Shown: positions 21,640 to 29,869 of the stretch, one piece after another
Position numbering within the stretch: position 1 is the stretch's first letter
Layout: the number at the start of each line of letters is the position of its first letter
IMG/VR virus record: IMGVR_UViG_3300046777_000949
Location: 1 to 35,508 of that record
Strand: one strand, 5' to 3'
Source: a virus
DNA: 35,508 nucleotides
Position numbers and translations under genes: made by a program
Notes under the pieces: generated by a model
What the model was told of the DNA's origin: nothing
The model's database searches: none
Seen by the model: the letters and a program-made list of their open reading frames with translations, nothing else

Positions 21640-22378
21640 TTGTCAAGTTAAAGAGGGCGTACCTTTAGAGCACCTGACATGGGCTGGTAAAGCTATTGTC
21701 GATTACAAGCCTGATGTAGTTGTTAACCTAGGTGACTTTGCTGACATGCCAAGCCTTAGTAGTCACGACATCAAAGGAAGTAAGTACTTTGAAGGTCTAC
21801 GCTACAAGAAGGACATTGAAGCTGCTAAGGAGGCCATGAAGTTGTTGTTAGCTCCTTTGAGAGAAGCTCAGAAAACTCAGAAGGAATCCAAACACAAGGT
21901 ATACAAGCCTCGTATGGTGATGACTCTAGGGAATCATGAGAACCGTATTGATAGAGCTGTTAACAATAACCCAACTCTAGAGGGTTTGATCTCAACTAAG
22001 GATTTAGACTATGAGAAAGACTGGGAAGTACATGGCTTCTTACATCCTGTTTTTATTAATGGGGTGGGTTTTAATCATTACTGGCCTGTTGGGGCTATGG
22101 GACGACCAGCTGGGGCAGCTAGTGCCATTATTAACAAGTTACATATGTCTTGTGTCGCTGGGCATCAGCAGGGCAAGCAAATTGCCTATGGAAAGCGAGC
22201 TGATGGCAAACCTATTTGTGCTATCATTGTGGGCAGTTACTATCTACACGATGAGTCTTATATGGATCAGCTTAGTAACCGTCATTGGCGTGGCTTACTG
22301 ATGATGAATGAAGTACAAGATGGTCACTTCGATGAAATGTTCTTAAGTGTTGAATACCTTGGGAGGAAATATGGATAA
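21617..22378 (+). CDS. Metallophosphoesterase, TTG start
   Basis: This 253-residue protein is a calcineurin-like phosphoesterase, with metal motifs VIPDCQ (D8), NLGDFAD (D40), LGNHENR (N106, H107) and a later GHQQGKQ. The usual DxH of the first motif is DxQ here. The start is TTG at 21617 because AAGGAG lies exactly 6 bases ahead and the protein then begins MKILVIPD; a TTG at 21602 lies ahead of that site. The substrate is unknown. In phages the gene goes with nucleotide metabolism and DNA processing. Confidence 0.82.
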   Translation: MKILVIPDCQVKEGVPLEHLTWAGKAIVDYKPDVVVNLGDFADMPSLSSHDIKGSKYFEGLRYKKDIEAAKEAMKLLLAPLREAQKTQKESKHKVYKPRMVMTLGNHENRIDRAVNNNPTLEGLISTKDLDYEKDWEVHGFLHPVFINGVGFNHYWPVGAMGRPAGAASAIINKLHMSCVAGHQQGKQIAYGKRADGKPICAIIVGSYYLHDESYMDQLSNRHWRGLLMMNEVQDGHFDEMFLSVEYLGRKYG

Positions 22379-22772
22379 CAATGACAATAAAAAATGTAAG
22401 ACTTGCTTTTACAGTGAACTATATGGCGGTATTCATCCGTGTGTAGATTGTTTTAACTATGATAAATGGGTTAAACGTGACATCTACATTCGTGATGCAG
22501 CTCAGCCTTTAAGTGAAGCTGTTAAGGAATGGGTTGACTCAGACCAAAGTGAATGGGCTAATGATAATGTTCATAAGCCTAAACACTATACTGAGCATCC
22601 CTCAGGTATTGAATGTATCCAAGTTACAGAACACATGGGCTTTAACTTAGGTAATGCAATCAAATATATCTGGCGCTGTGACTTGAAGAAAGATGCCATT
22701 GAAGACCTTAAGAAGGCCAAGTGGTATATTGACAGAGAGATCAACAAACGTGAACGCAACAATAACATTTGA
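22371..22772 (+). CDS. DUF3310 (SaV-like) protein with N-terminal zinc knuckle
   Basis: This 133-residue protein starts at ATG 22371 (MDNNDNKKCK), with GGGAGGA 4-5 bases ahead. It has C-K-T-C and C-V-D-C pairs (residues of about 9-30) and then VHKPKHYTEHPSGIECIQV, followed by NAIKYIWRCDLK and a helical end. This is the typical DUF3310 core, widespread in phages next to nucleotide metabolism genes. The function is unknown. It overlaps the metallophosphoesterase end and the next gene. Confidence 0.82.
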   Translation: MDNNDNKKCKTCFYSELYGGIHPCVDCFNYDKWVKRDIYIRDAAQPLSEAVKEWVDSDQSEWANDNVHKPKHYTEHPSGIECIQVTEHMGFNLGNAIKYIWRCDLKKDAIEDLKKAKWYIDREINKRERNNNI

Positions 22773-22911
22773 AGAACTGAAAGAGGCTCTCAAACGTTTA
22801 GATGAGATCACACTCTTGGAACTGCTTGGACTCCAGAGTGATGATCTTGTCGAAAGATTTGATGATGTAATTGAAAAGAAACAAGAATACTTAACAAAGG
22901 AAATAGACTAA
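22750..22911 (+). CDS. Small conserved phage protein, GTG start
   Basis: This 53-residue protein starts at GTG 22750, with AGAGAGA about 9 bases ahead. The in-frame ATG at 22693 lies deep in the previous gene. The sequence EELKEALKRLDEITLLELL, followed by DLVERFDDVIEKKQEYL, is familiar from short phage proteins beside DUF3310. The function is unknown. Confidence 0.6.
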   Translation: MNATITFEELKEALKRLDEITLLELLGLQSDDLVERFDDVIEKKQEYLTKEID

Positions 22912-22912
22912 T

Positions 22913-24817
22913 ATGACAGCTGTAATGACACCCTACCAAGAATACATCGGTAAAAGCCGTTATTCACGTTACTTGGATGATAAAGGCCGTAGAGAGCACT
23001 GGCCTGAGACTGTTACCCGCTACTTTGACTTCATGACTAAGCACTTGAAAGACAAGCACAACTACGACATCCCTGCAGATCTAAAGTCTGAGCTTACATC
23101 TGCTGTGACTAACCTTGAAGTGATGCCTTCAATGCGTAGCATCATGACAGCTGGTGACGCGCTTGAACGACAGAATGTGGCAGGCTATAACTGTTCATAC
23201 TTACCTATTGATGATCCTAAAGCATTCGATGAGGCTATGTATATTCTCCTGTGCGGAACTGGTGTAGGCTTTAGTGTGGAGCAAAAGTATGTATCTAAGT
23301 TACCTGAGATCCCAACTGAGTTGTACAATAGTGGCACTGTCATTAATGTTAAGGACTCCAAAGAGGGATGGGCTAAGGCTCTCCGACAAGTTATTGCCTT
23401 GCTATACGCTGGAGAAGTGCCTAAGTGGGATGTTTCGAGTGTACGTCCAGCAGGTACGAGGCTTAAAACTTTCGGAGGCAGAGCGTCAGGACCCGAGCCG
23501 CTTGTCGACCTTTTCAAGTATGTGGTTGCAAAGTTCCGTGGAGCGGTTGGACGGAAGCTCACCTCGCTTGAGGCACATGATATTCTATGTAAGGTCGGAG
23601 AGGTCGTGGTTGTCGGTGGTGTACGACGATCAGCGATGATCTCACTGTCTGATTTGAGTGATGATCGTATGGCTCACGCTAAAGCTGGTAACTGGTGGGA
23701 CGGTAATGGTCAACGTGCTTTGGCTAACAACAGTGCCATCTACGAAGTTAAACCTGACGTAGGTAAGTTCATGCGTGAATGGTCAAGTATTTATGAATCA
23801 CACTCTGGAGAGCGAGGTATTTTTAATCGTTATGCAAGTGAACTTCAAGCAGCTAAGAATGGACGTAGGGAATTGGGTAAAGAATGGGGTACAAACCCTT
23901 GCAGTGAGATTATCCTTAGACCTTATCAATTTTGTAATCTGTCTTCTGTTATTGTTCGGAGCGATGATAGTGTGGATACTCTACGCAATAAGGTGCGCTT
24001 GGCTACTATTCTGGGGACTTTTCAATCGACAATGACTCACTTCCCGTACCTTCGTAAGGTGTGGCAGACGAACACTGAAGAGGAGCGTTTGTTGGGTGTG
24101 TCAATGACAGGTATCTTGGATAATGTATTGTTGAATGACCCTGATAACGCTGAATTACCAGCTATCTTGGAAGGACTTAAGAATGTGGCTATTGATACTA
24201 ACGCTGAGTTTGCTGACGCTATTGGCATTAATCGAAGTGCTGCCATTACTGCAATTAAGCCCGAGGGCACTGTCTCTCAGCTTACAGGCACTGCTAGTGG
24301 CATCCACCCTCAGCACAGTCAGTACTTTATTCGTCGTGTACGGTCTGATAACAAAGATCCTCTGACTGACTTCTTGAAAGCTCAAGGATTTCCTGCTGAG
24401 CCTTGTGTTATGAAGCCTGAAAGTACTACGGTGTTCAGCTTCCCAATGCGAGTTGAGAAGGGTGCTGTACTGCGTGAGGACTTGAATGCTATTAAGCACT
24501 TGAGACTGTGGTTATTGTTCCAGCGTCACTACTGTGAGCATAAACCATCAGTGACTATCTCAGTGAATGAGACTGAGTGGCCTGAAGTTGGGGCTTGGGT
24601 GTGGAATAACTTTGATGAGATTACCGGTGTGAGTTTCCTACCTATGGATGGAGGCACATACAGACAAGCTCCTTATGAGTCCATGAACGAGTTTGAGTAT
24701 CACGACATGGTGTCTAAGATGCCTTTAGGTATTGACTGGGATAAGTTCATTGAACGTACCGATAACGTTGAAGGTGCTCAACAGCTAGCTTGTGTAGCAG
24801 GTGTCTGTGAGATATGA
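22913..24817 (+). CDS. Ribonucleotide reductase, class II, adenosylcobalamin-dependent
   Basis: This 634-residue enzyme is of the monomeric RTPR type. The key residues are C94 (GYNCSY) and C341 as the active-site redox pair, C330 in NPCSEI as thiyl radical carrier with E332, and C627/C632 as the C-terminal shuttle pair (CX4C near the last residue). It makes deoxynucleotides from ribonucleotides using vitamin B12 and a host thioredoxin-type reductant. There is no separate radical-generating subunit gene, which fits class II. The gene is near the end of the rightward operon and supplies substrate for replication. The host must have or take up cobalamin. Confidence 0.93.
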   Translation: MTAVMTPYQEYIGKSRYSRYLDDKGRREHWPETVTRYFDFMTKHLKDKHNYDIPADLKSELTSAVTNLEVMPSMRSIMTAGDALERQNVAGYNCSYLPIDDPKAFDEAMYILLCGTGVGFSVEQKYVSKLPEIPTELYNSGTVINVKDSKEGWAKALRQVIALLYAGEVPKWDVSSVRPAGTRLKTFGGRASGPEPLVDLFKYVVAKFRGAVGRKLTSLEAHDILCKVGEVVVVGGVRRSAMISLSDLSDDRMAHAKAGNWWDGNGQRALANNSAIYEVKPDVGKFMREWSSIYESHSGERGIFNRYASELQAAKNGRRELGKEWGTNPCSEIILRPYQFCNLSSVIVRSDDSVDTLRNKVRLATILGTFQSTMTHFPYLRKVWQTNTEEERLLGVSMTGILDNVLLNDPDNAELPAILEGLKNVAIDTNAEFADAIGINRSAAITAIKPEGTVSQLTGTASGIHPQHSQYFIRRVRSDNKDPLTDFLKAQGFPAEPCVMKPESTTVFSFPMRVEKGAVLREDLNAIKHLRLWLLFQRHYCEHKPSVTISVNETEWPEVGAWVWNNFDEITGVSFLPMDGGTYRQAPYESMNEFEYHDMVSKMPLGIDWDKFIERTDNVEGAQQLACVAGVCEI

Positions 24818-24969
24818 CACTAGAGTTTGAAACTAAAGCAGGCCTAGTGTTTGGCTTAGAAGCTGATCAACTATTCCTTATGGATGAACAAGACAATCTA
24901 AGTGAGGAAGCTGTGCCGGTTATCTATCTGCACATAGGATTTATCTCCTTAGCATTTATCCTTGATTAA
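24814..24969 (+). CDS. Small conserved-looking protein, last gene of the rightward unit
   Basis: This 51-residue protein starts at ATG 24814, overlapping the reductase stop (ATGA). The N-terminal KAGLVFGLEADQLFLMDEQD and the hydrophobic end YLHIGFISLAFILD are patterns seen in short phage proteins at this position. The function is unknown. Transcription ends at the terminator 35 bases downstream. Confidence 0.6.
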   Translation: MTLEFETKAGLVFGLEADQLFLMDEQDNLSEEAVPVIYLHIGFISLAFILD

Positions 24970-25003
24970 TCGTCACAGTGTGAAGGATATACAAGGATAA
25001 CTA

Positions 25004-25037
25004 AAAAGCCCCAAAGGATCACTCCTAAGGGGCTTTT
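25004..25037. terminator. Bidirectional terminator between the converging units
   Basis: AAAAGCCCC (25004-25012) and GGGGCTTTT (25029-25037) form a perfect 9-bp stem, with a further AGGA/TCCT pair inside (25015-25026). A-rich and T-rich flanks on both sides give a T tract on each strand (AAAAA at 25003-25007, TTTTCTTTT at 25034-25042). It ends the rightward unit and, in the other direction, the leftward unit after the endolysin. Confidence 0.88.
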
Positions 25038-25040
25038 CTT

Positions 25041-25469
25041 TTAAGTATATGCTCTAGTACCTTGTTTATCTATAATCAGTACTTGCTTTCTAGGCTCCAT
25101 ATTAGGTCTACTAGGAATACTAACGTGAGTCCATCTATCAAACTCACGTATCAGCTGATCATAAGGCAGACCTGCGGCTACAATTGTCTTAACTACTTCA
25201 TCAGGAGTTAGTTGAGGTACTCGGATGTCCACAGCACAACCACTACGATGCTGGCTAGTATCTTTAGAGCCAACAGCGTCATTGACTTGCTTACTTCTAA
25301 AAGCCGAGTTAACCATAACTGGTCTTCCTCCCAAAGCAGATTTGACTTCTTCGAGGAAGGCTGCAAGTCTCTTGAGGTTTTCAAGCTCTTGTTCGTTTGG
25401 TGTGTTGTCATACTGTCTATGATCCGTATGAGTTAGTTCTTCTAATGTAAAGTGTGGTGTTAGATTCAT
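25041..25469 (-). CDS. Endolysin, peptidase M15 family
   Basis: This 142-residue protein is a D-Ala-D-Ala peptidase-type lysin. The N-terminus HFTLEELTHTDHRQYD is typical. The zinc ligands are H74 and D81 in SQHRSGCAVDIR and H115 in WTHVS, and the acidic catalytic residue is probably E109 or D111. There is no signal peptide, so it needs a holin. It is the last gene of the leftward unit and overlaps the holin by four bases. Confidence 0.88.
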   Translation of the reverse strand: MNLTPHFTLEELTHTDHRQYDNTPNEQELENLKRLAAFLEEVKSALGGRPVMVNSAFRSKQVNDAVGSKDTSQHRSGCAVDIRVPQLTPDEVVKTIVAAGLPYDQLIREFDRWTHVSIPSRPNMEPRKQVLIIDKQGTRAYT

Positions 25470-25873
25470 TTCTTAACCCTATCTGCAATCTTCTCCATTG
25501 TACGACCACCGAAGTAGAACGACATCACTAACATACCCCACTGACCGAGCAGCTCCACATAAGCACCACGAGTCTCATACTCAAAGATAGAGGCAATTGC
25601 AAAGCCTGAATAAGCTACTAACAGGAATACTAAAGTCAACGGACGTATATTCTTAGACATCCATGAGTCACTAGCCATGTCAGCTTTAACTCGTTCTGTA
25701 AGATTATTCTGTTCAGTCTCATAGAGTTTAGTTTCATTAGCCATCTTAGCTAACTCACCCTCTTGAGCCATCCTTTGTAGTTCTAACTGAGCCTTAGCTT
25801 TCTGTTCAGGATCTGGTATTAACTTGTCAATGAGTTTACCACCAACGTTCAACAGTGCGTCTAGTCCTATCAT
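25466..25873 (-). CDS. Holin, three-span type (GTA holin-like)
   Basis: This 135-residue protein has an N-terminal amphipathic segment (LLNVGGKLIDKLIPDPEQKA), a coiled coil and a C-terminal membrane part (RPLTLVFLLVAYSGFAIASI, then LLGQWGMLVMSFYFGGRTMEK). This matches the GTA_holin_3TM/DUF3154 type that precedes lysin genes. It should form the inner membrane holes that release the endolysin. It overlaps both neighbours by four bases. Confidence 0.8.
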   Translation of the reverse strand: MIGLDALLNVGGKLIDKLIPDPEQKAKAQLELQRMAQEGELAKMANETKLYETEQNNLTERVKADMASDSWMSKNIRPLTLVFLLVAYSGFAIASIFEYETRGAYVELLGQWGMLVMSFYFGGRTMEKIADRVKK

Positions 25874-26148
25874 TTTGTGTCCTTTTTAGTGTCTTCATTC
25901 TGCATGAGTTTGATACCACTCAGGAATCCAATCATGCCTCCGATAAGAGTAGAAAAAGCGGGTGAAATCATTTTGAATATCTCTCCGTTGTCCACTTCCT
26001 TGGCCCACAATCCAAGGATGAACGCCCCGACCATAGCCAAAACAGAGATGCACAGGGTCGTGCTTACCATTAGTGTGACGTATAGCGTCAGCTTTTCTTT
26101 CGTATCTGGAATCGGTTGCTTTGGTTTGCGTATCGGCTTTTCCATCAT
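25870..26148 (-). CDS. Two-span membrane protein, lysis cassette (holin or antiholin)
   Basis: This 92-residue protein has a basic N-terminus and two hydrophobic segments (LYVTLMVSTTLCISVLAMVG and FSTLIGGMIGFLSGIKLM), then a charged tail rich in Lys and Asp. Its place directly before the holin and endolysin and its topology suggest an antiholin or second holin. No family is recognised with certainty. Confidence 0.6.
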   Translation of the reverse strand: MMEKPIRKPKQPIPDTKEKLTLYVTLMVSTTLCISVLAMVGAFILGLWAKEVDNGEIFKMISPAFSTLIGGMIGFLSGIKLMQNEDTKKDTK

Positions 26149-26154
26149 GTGTCC

Positions 26155-26394
26155 TCATACAAAAATCTGAAATCTTCTACGATCCTCAAACATACCCAAT
26201 TCAATGGTGTTCTGTCTGGCCCGTTTATCGTAGAGTTCGACTTCCAATTCCCGTGTCTTAAACTCAATTTTGTTTGCTTCCAAGGCTTCTTTGTATTCTG
26301 CTTGAACACGCTCCACAGCCTTCTCAAAAGCTACTTGCTTCACATCATATTGAGTAGGGTAAACAAGTGGATACCACCTATCTAAAGTAATCAC
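26155..26394 (-). CDS. Hypothetical 79-residue helical protein, GTG start
   Basis: The protein starts with GTG at 26394 (overlapping the previous stop), with GGGAGG 7 bases ahead. Its middle is a charged helix (EKAVERVQAEYKEALEANK). There is no membrane segment, so it is not a classical inner-membrane spanin. The function is unknown. Confidence 0.5.
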   Translation of the reverse strand: MITLDRWYPLVYPTQYDVKQVAFEKAVERVQAEYKEALEANKIEFKTRELEVELYDKRARQNTIELGMFEDRRRFQIFV

Positions 26395-26681
26395 TTCTTA
26401 GCCTCCCTTAAAATAGCCTTATCATATTCGTGTATGATCCTCGCTCTTAAAGCTGCACTGTCTGATGAACCTGTCCAATTATTTAAGTTATTCCATATAA
26501 CGTTTAAATCAGTTGTATTGCATTCATATATTGACAGAATCTTTAAGAGTTGCTGGTGTCTCTCTGTAGGATTATGAAGTGTTTGAGAGATTAAATAGAA
26601 TTCTCTTGAACAGTTCGTCGGAGGAGTTTGAGCTGAGGCTAACAGCCCTAGTATTAGTAGGGCATATATTAGCTTTCTCAT
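26391..26681 (-). CDS. Secreted 96-residue protein, lysis region
   Basis: The first 17 residues (MRKLIYALLILGLLASA) look like a signal peptide with cleavage after ASA. The rest is soluble, with two Cys residues (C24 and C54) that could form a disulfide. There is no clear lipobox, so it is not a typical outer spanin. Its place ahead of the holin genes suggests a periplasmic role in lysis. Confidence 0.55.
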   Translation of the reverse strand: MRKLIYALLILGLLASAQTPPTNCSREFYLISQTLHNPTERHQQLLKILSIYECNTTDLNVIWNNLNNWTGSSDSAALRARIIHEYDKAILREAKK

Positions 26682-26686
26682 GATAG

Positions 26687-28564
26687 TTACTTAGTAGGTA
26701 TCGCAGACCAATTGACTTCACTTGTAGGCTGTCCAAACATACCTGTATCTCCAGATTCGTTTGAAGGCCCAAAGAAGTTAGCCAGAGGTTCTACAACCAA
26801 CTTAGTGAATGCTGTAGGACTACCAAGCTTATCTTTTGCTTGTGATAGATATCCAATAGCTTTAGCACCTTTAGGGTCAGCCATAATCTTAGCCAGCTTA
26901 CGTTGACTCAAGATAAGACCACCACCTGCAATACTTGCTTCAACAAAATTATCTTTAATCTTCTGTTGTTGCTCAGGGCTTAACAAGAAAGCATAACCAG
27001 TACCTACAGCCAAAGCAGGAGCACCAATGTTAGCCACCGCAGCACCTGTACGTAGGTTTAGACCCGGTTGTCTTTCAACAGATACTAAGCCTTTCTTAGC
27101 AGCCTCATTCATTGCCAAGATAGCGTTGTATTGAGGAGTACCTCCAAACAAGGCTTTAAAGGTATTCTGAGTTGCTTTATTCTGTTCTATCTCAGTGGCA
27201 AACTTAAGCATATTCTCAGGGGTATGAGTAAGTGCATCAAGATAACCAACACGAAGAGAATCTAATACTTCCTTAGATGACTTCTTAGACAATGTACCAG
27301 CTGCAGCTACAGACTTATAAAGCTGAGCGATAGGTGTTTCTTTACCTGAAGCAAACAAGAAAGCCCCTACCTCTTCAGGATTCTTAGACATGGCTTGTTG
27401 AATAGCATCTGTCTGTAAACCTTGAATACCTTCACGATATGTCTTAGTTACTTTCTTATATTCAGATAGAGTCTGAGGGTTCAATGATTTATTGGCTGCA
27501 AAGTCCATAGCTTCATCAAACTTATCAACCAACTGACTGATAGTAGATGATGCACGAGAGTCTTTCTCAGAACCTAAAGCATTTGAATACTTATCACGGT
27601 TCTCAGCAAGCCAGCGTGAACGAAGCTGATGAATTAGATTAACATCTACCTGAGGAGGCAGTGTGTTGATCTCTTTCAAGATACTTCTTTGTCCTGCTGT
27701 TAACTTTGCAGGATCAGACAGTTCCTTTTGTGCCCACTGTCTAACACCAAACATTGATACACGAGAATCAGTATCTTTAAAGATATTCTTATAGATAGGA
27801 TCTACAGCTTCACTGAGACTTTGTTCACCTTGCTTGATAAAGTTCTGTAAGACTTCACCTGAAGCCTTCTGAGCTGAGGAGCCACTACGAAGTGCCTGTT
27901 CAAACTCAGGAGTCTTAGAGAAGCTTAAGATCAGATCCTTCTGACCTGTCTGCAAAGCATCAGAGATCTCTTGTTGTTTCTTCTTAAAGATATCAAAGGT
28001 AGCAGGTGTATAGACAAAGCCTTCAATGGCATCGTCTATGTTACTTCCAGTACGTGCTGCAAGGGGTAATGAAGAACCATACTTAGTAAGGAAATCTTGA
28101 GCAGCTTGATTAGCGTCAGGGATTTCTTTCTTGGTAAAGCCTAACTTATCAGCTCCGAATCGGAGTGTCTTAGCAGCTCCTTTGAGTACCAAGTTACCGG
28201 CAGCATCCCAAGCGGCCTCTTCAAAGCCAGCCTGAGCAAGGCGATTACCTGAAGCAGGTTCACCACGTACAAACTGTTCAATACCTTCTCCGATAGCTCC
28301 ACCTACGCCAGCACCTAAAGTACCAAGACCAGCGGAAACTGCAGGGCCACCGGGAGCACCTGCAATAAGTCCACCTATTCCTCCAACTAAGCCACCAATC
28401 TCTTGACCTCCTAAGATACCACGAGGACGATATTCAGGACTTAATACAGACCTAGAAGTTAATGCATCAGACTTAGCAGCTACCTGCGCTGCCTGACGTT
28501 CTGCAAGATACTTGTTAGCTGCTTGCATTTGTTCGCCTTCAACAGGCACAGTGCTCCAATCCAT
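26687..28564 (-). CDS. Internal virion / DNA ejection-type protein
   Basis: This 625-residue protein has a glycine-rich hydrophobic segment (GLVGGIGGLIAGAPGGPAVS, residues of about 58-80) that can insert in membranes, followed by long helical stretches. A second hydrophobic segment lies near residues 510-530 (GAPALAVGTGYAFLLS). Proteins of this design are ejected from the capsid to form a channel in the host envelope, as in T7 gp15/16 or P22 gp16/20. The assignment rests on size, design and position after two similar genes, not on a sequence match. Confidence 0.6.
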   Translation of the reverse strand: MDWSTVPVEGEQMQAANKYLAERQAAQVAAKSDALTSRSVLSPEYRPRGILGGQEIGGLVGGIGGLIAGAPGGPAVSAGLGTLGAGVGGAIGEGIEQFVRGEPASGNRLAQAGFEEAAWDAAGNLVLKGAAKTLRFGADKLGFTKKEIPDANQAAQDFLTKYGSSLPLAARTGSNIDDAIEGFVYTPATFDIFKKKQQEISDALQTGQKDLILSFSKTPEFEQALRSGSSAQKASGEVLQNFIKQGEQSLSEAVDPIYKNIFKDTDSRVSMFGVRQWAQKELSDPAKLTAGQRSILKEINTLPPQVDVNLIHQLRSRWLAENRDKYSNALGSEKDSRASSTISQLVDKFDEAMDFAANKSLNPQTLSEYKKVTKTYREGIQGLQTDAIQQAMSKNPEEVGAFLFASGKETPIAQLYKSVAAAGTLSKKSSKEVLDSLRVGYLDALTHTPENMLKFATEIEQNKATQNTFKALFGGTPQYNAILAMNEAAKKGLVSVERQPGLNLRTGAAVANIGAPALAVGTGYAFLLSPEQQQKIKDNFVEASIAGGGLILSQRKLAKIMADPKGAKAIGYLSQAKDKLGSPTAFTKLVVEPLANFFGPSNESGDTGMFGQPTSEVNWSAIPTK

Positions 28565-28567
28565 ATA

Positions 28568-29869
28568 TTAAACTCCTAGTTCTTGTTGAAGTTTCTTAGC
28601 TTCTTCAACTTCAGCTTTAGTCATTGTCTGTCCGGGCTGTAGTGTTCTGGCTTTATTTTCAAGAGCACGATAACGCTTCAGTTTAGTAAAGTTCTGACCT
28701 GTTAACAAGTTCAAGTCTTTAGAGTAACGCTCAGTCTCTGGCAGTTTAGCCAGTTGTTCGTAGCTCTTAGTTCCAGCTTCAATTTCAGTTTGTAGATCAC
28801 TCAAAATACGTGCAATAGTCTTGATCTGCTGTGGGCTGCTAAACTTACTCTTAACCAACTGATCCATCTCTTTAACAGCCAATGAACCGGGGAAGTTACG
28901 AGCAATAGTTTGTAGCACTTGTGAAGACACACTATTCATGTATTCAGTGTTAGACAATTTATTCTCATCAACAGGTACACCGAAGGCTGACAATGCCTTA
29001 CCAAACTGCAGCGCTGTCTCAGAGAACGCACCTGTAAATGTTGCTGGAAGATTAGCTTTAACCTCCTTAAGCTTCTCAATCATAGGCACTTGTGTCTTAT
29101 AAGCCTCACCAGCAGCTTTCCAAGCTTCTGCCTTACCTTTGATGTCTTCCTTAGTACCAATATCTTTGATAATAGCAGCTACATCTACAGGCTTACCTGC
29201 ACCTGCTTTAGCTTTTGTTACGTTACGTGCTTCTAACAAAGTATCAATAACAGCAGCTTCCTCTTGTGTCAACTCAGAGAAGTTTTTACCGTACTTAGCT
29301 TTAGCGGCTCTATCAGCCTCAGCACCATAGCTAGTCTTACCTTCTGGTTTCTCAATAAGTTTCAAGTCTATTGGATTACCTGTCCTTTGAAACTCAGCAA
29401 GACTTTCAGTGGTGTACTTACCTGCTTGTAATAGTTTTTGGAATGGATCTGCAGACTCTTTCTCACGCTCACGTTGTGTGGTAAGAGCTTTCTCAGAACC
29501 AATCTTAGCTTGAGACAACTCCAAAGCCTGCGCACGTTGCATGATTTGATAACCAAGCTCAGGATCAGTTCCTTGAAGTGCTGAAGCCATCTGACGCAAG
29601 CCTTCAGGAGTAGAAGTGTCGTACTGTGAGGCTAGTTGTCTGAGCATAGTAGCTCTTCGAATAGCAGGATCTTGTACATCAACACCCATTACACCTGCTA
29701 AGCCACGTCCTAGATTCCTAGTGTTCTTAAAGATGTTATAGGACATCTGTTGTTGAGGAGACATACTAGCAAACTGACGAGCTTGTTGTTCTACAGCCTG
29801 TTGTTGCATTTCATCAGGAGTACCTACTCCTCCAAATAAACCTTGCATAGATTGTTGTGTCGCCATCAT
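28568..29869 (-). CDS. Putative internal virion protein
   Basis: This 433-residue, Gln-rich, mainly helical protein begins MMATQQSMQGLFGGVGTPDE and contains NIFKNTRNLGRGLAGVMGVD. Helical parts alternate with charged linkers. It overlaps the upstream gene by four bases and lies between two other candidate internal proteins. The function is inferred from context. Confidence 0.6.
   Translation of the reverse strand: MMATQQSMQGLFGGVGTPDEMQQQAVEQQARQFASMSPQQQMSYNIFKNTRNLGRGLAGVMGVDVQDPAIRRATMLRQLASQYDTSTPEGLRQMASALQGTDPELGYQIMQRAQALELSQAKIGSEKALTTQREREKESADPFQKLLQAGKYTTESLAEFQRTGNPIDLKLIEKPEGKTSYGAEADRAAKAKYGKNFSELTQEEAAVIDTLLEARNVTKAKAGAGKPVDVAAIIKDIGTKEDIKGKAEAWKAAGEAYKTQVPMIEKLKEVKANLPATFTGAFSETALQFGKALSAFGVPVDENKLSNTEYMNSVSSQVLQTIARNFPGSLAVKEMDQLVKSKFSSPQQIKTIARILSDLQTEIEAGTKSYEQLAKLPETERYSKDLNLLTGQNFTKLKRYRALENKARTLQPGQTMTKAEVEEAKKLQQELGV

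Noticed and set aside
26155-26681. Spanin pair (Rz/Rz1) in the lysis region
   Set aside because: The protein at 26155-26394 has no membrane anchor, and the protein at 26391-26681 has a signal peptide but no lipobox cysteine at the cleavage point.
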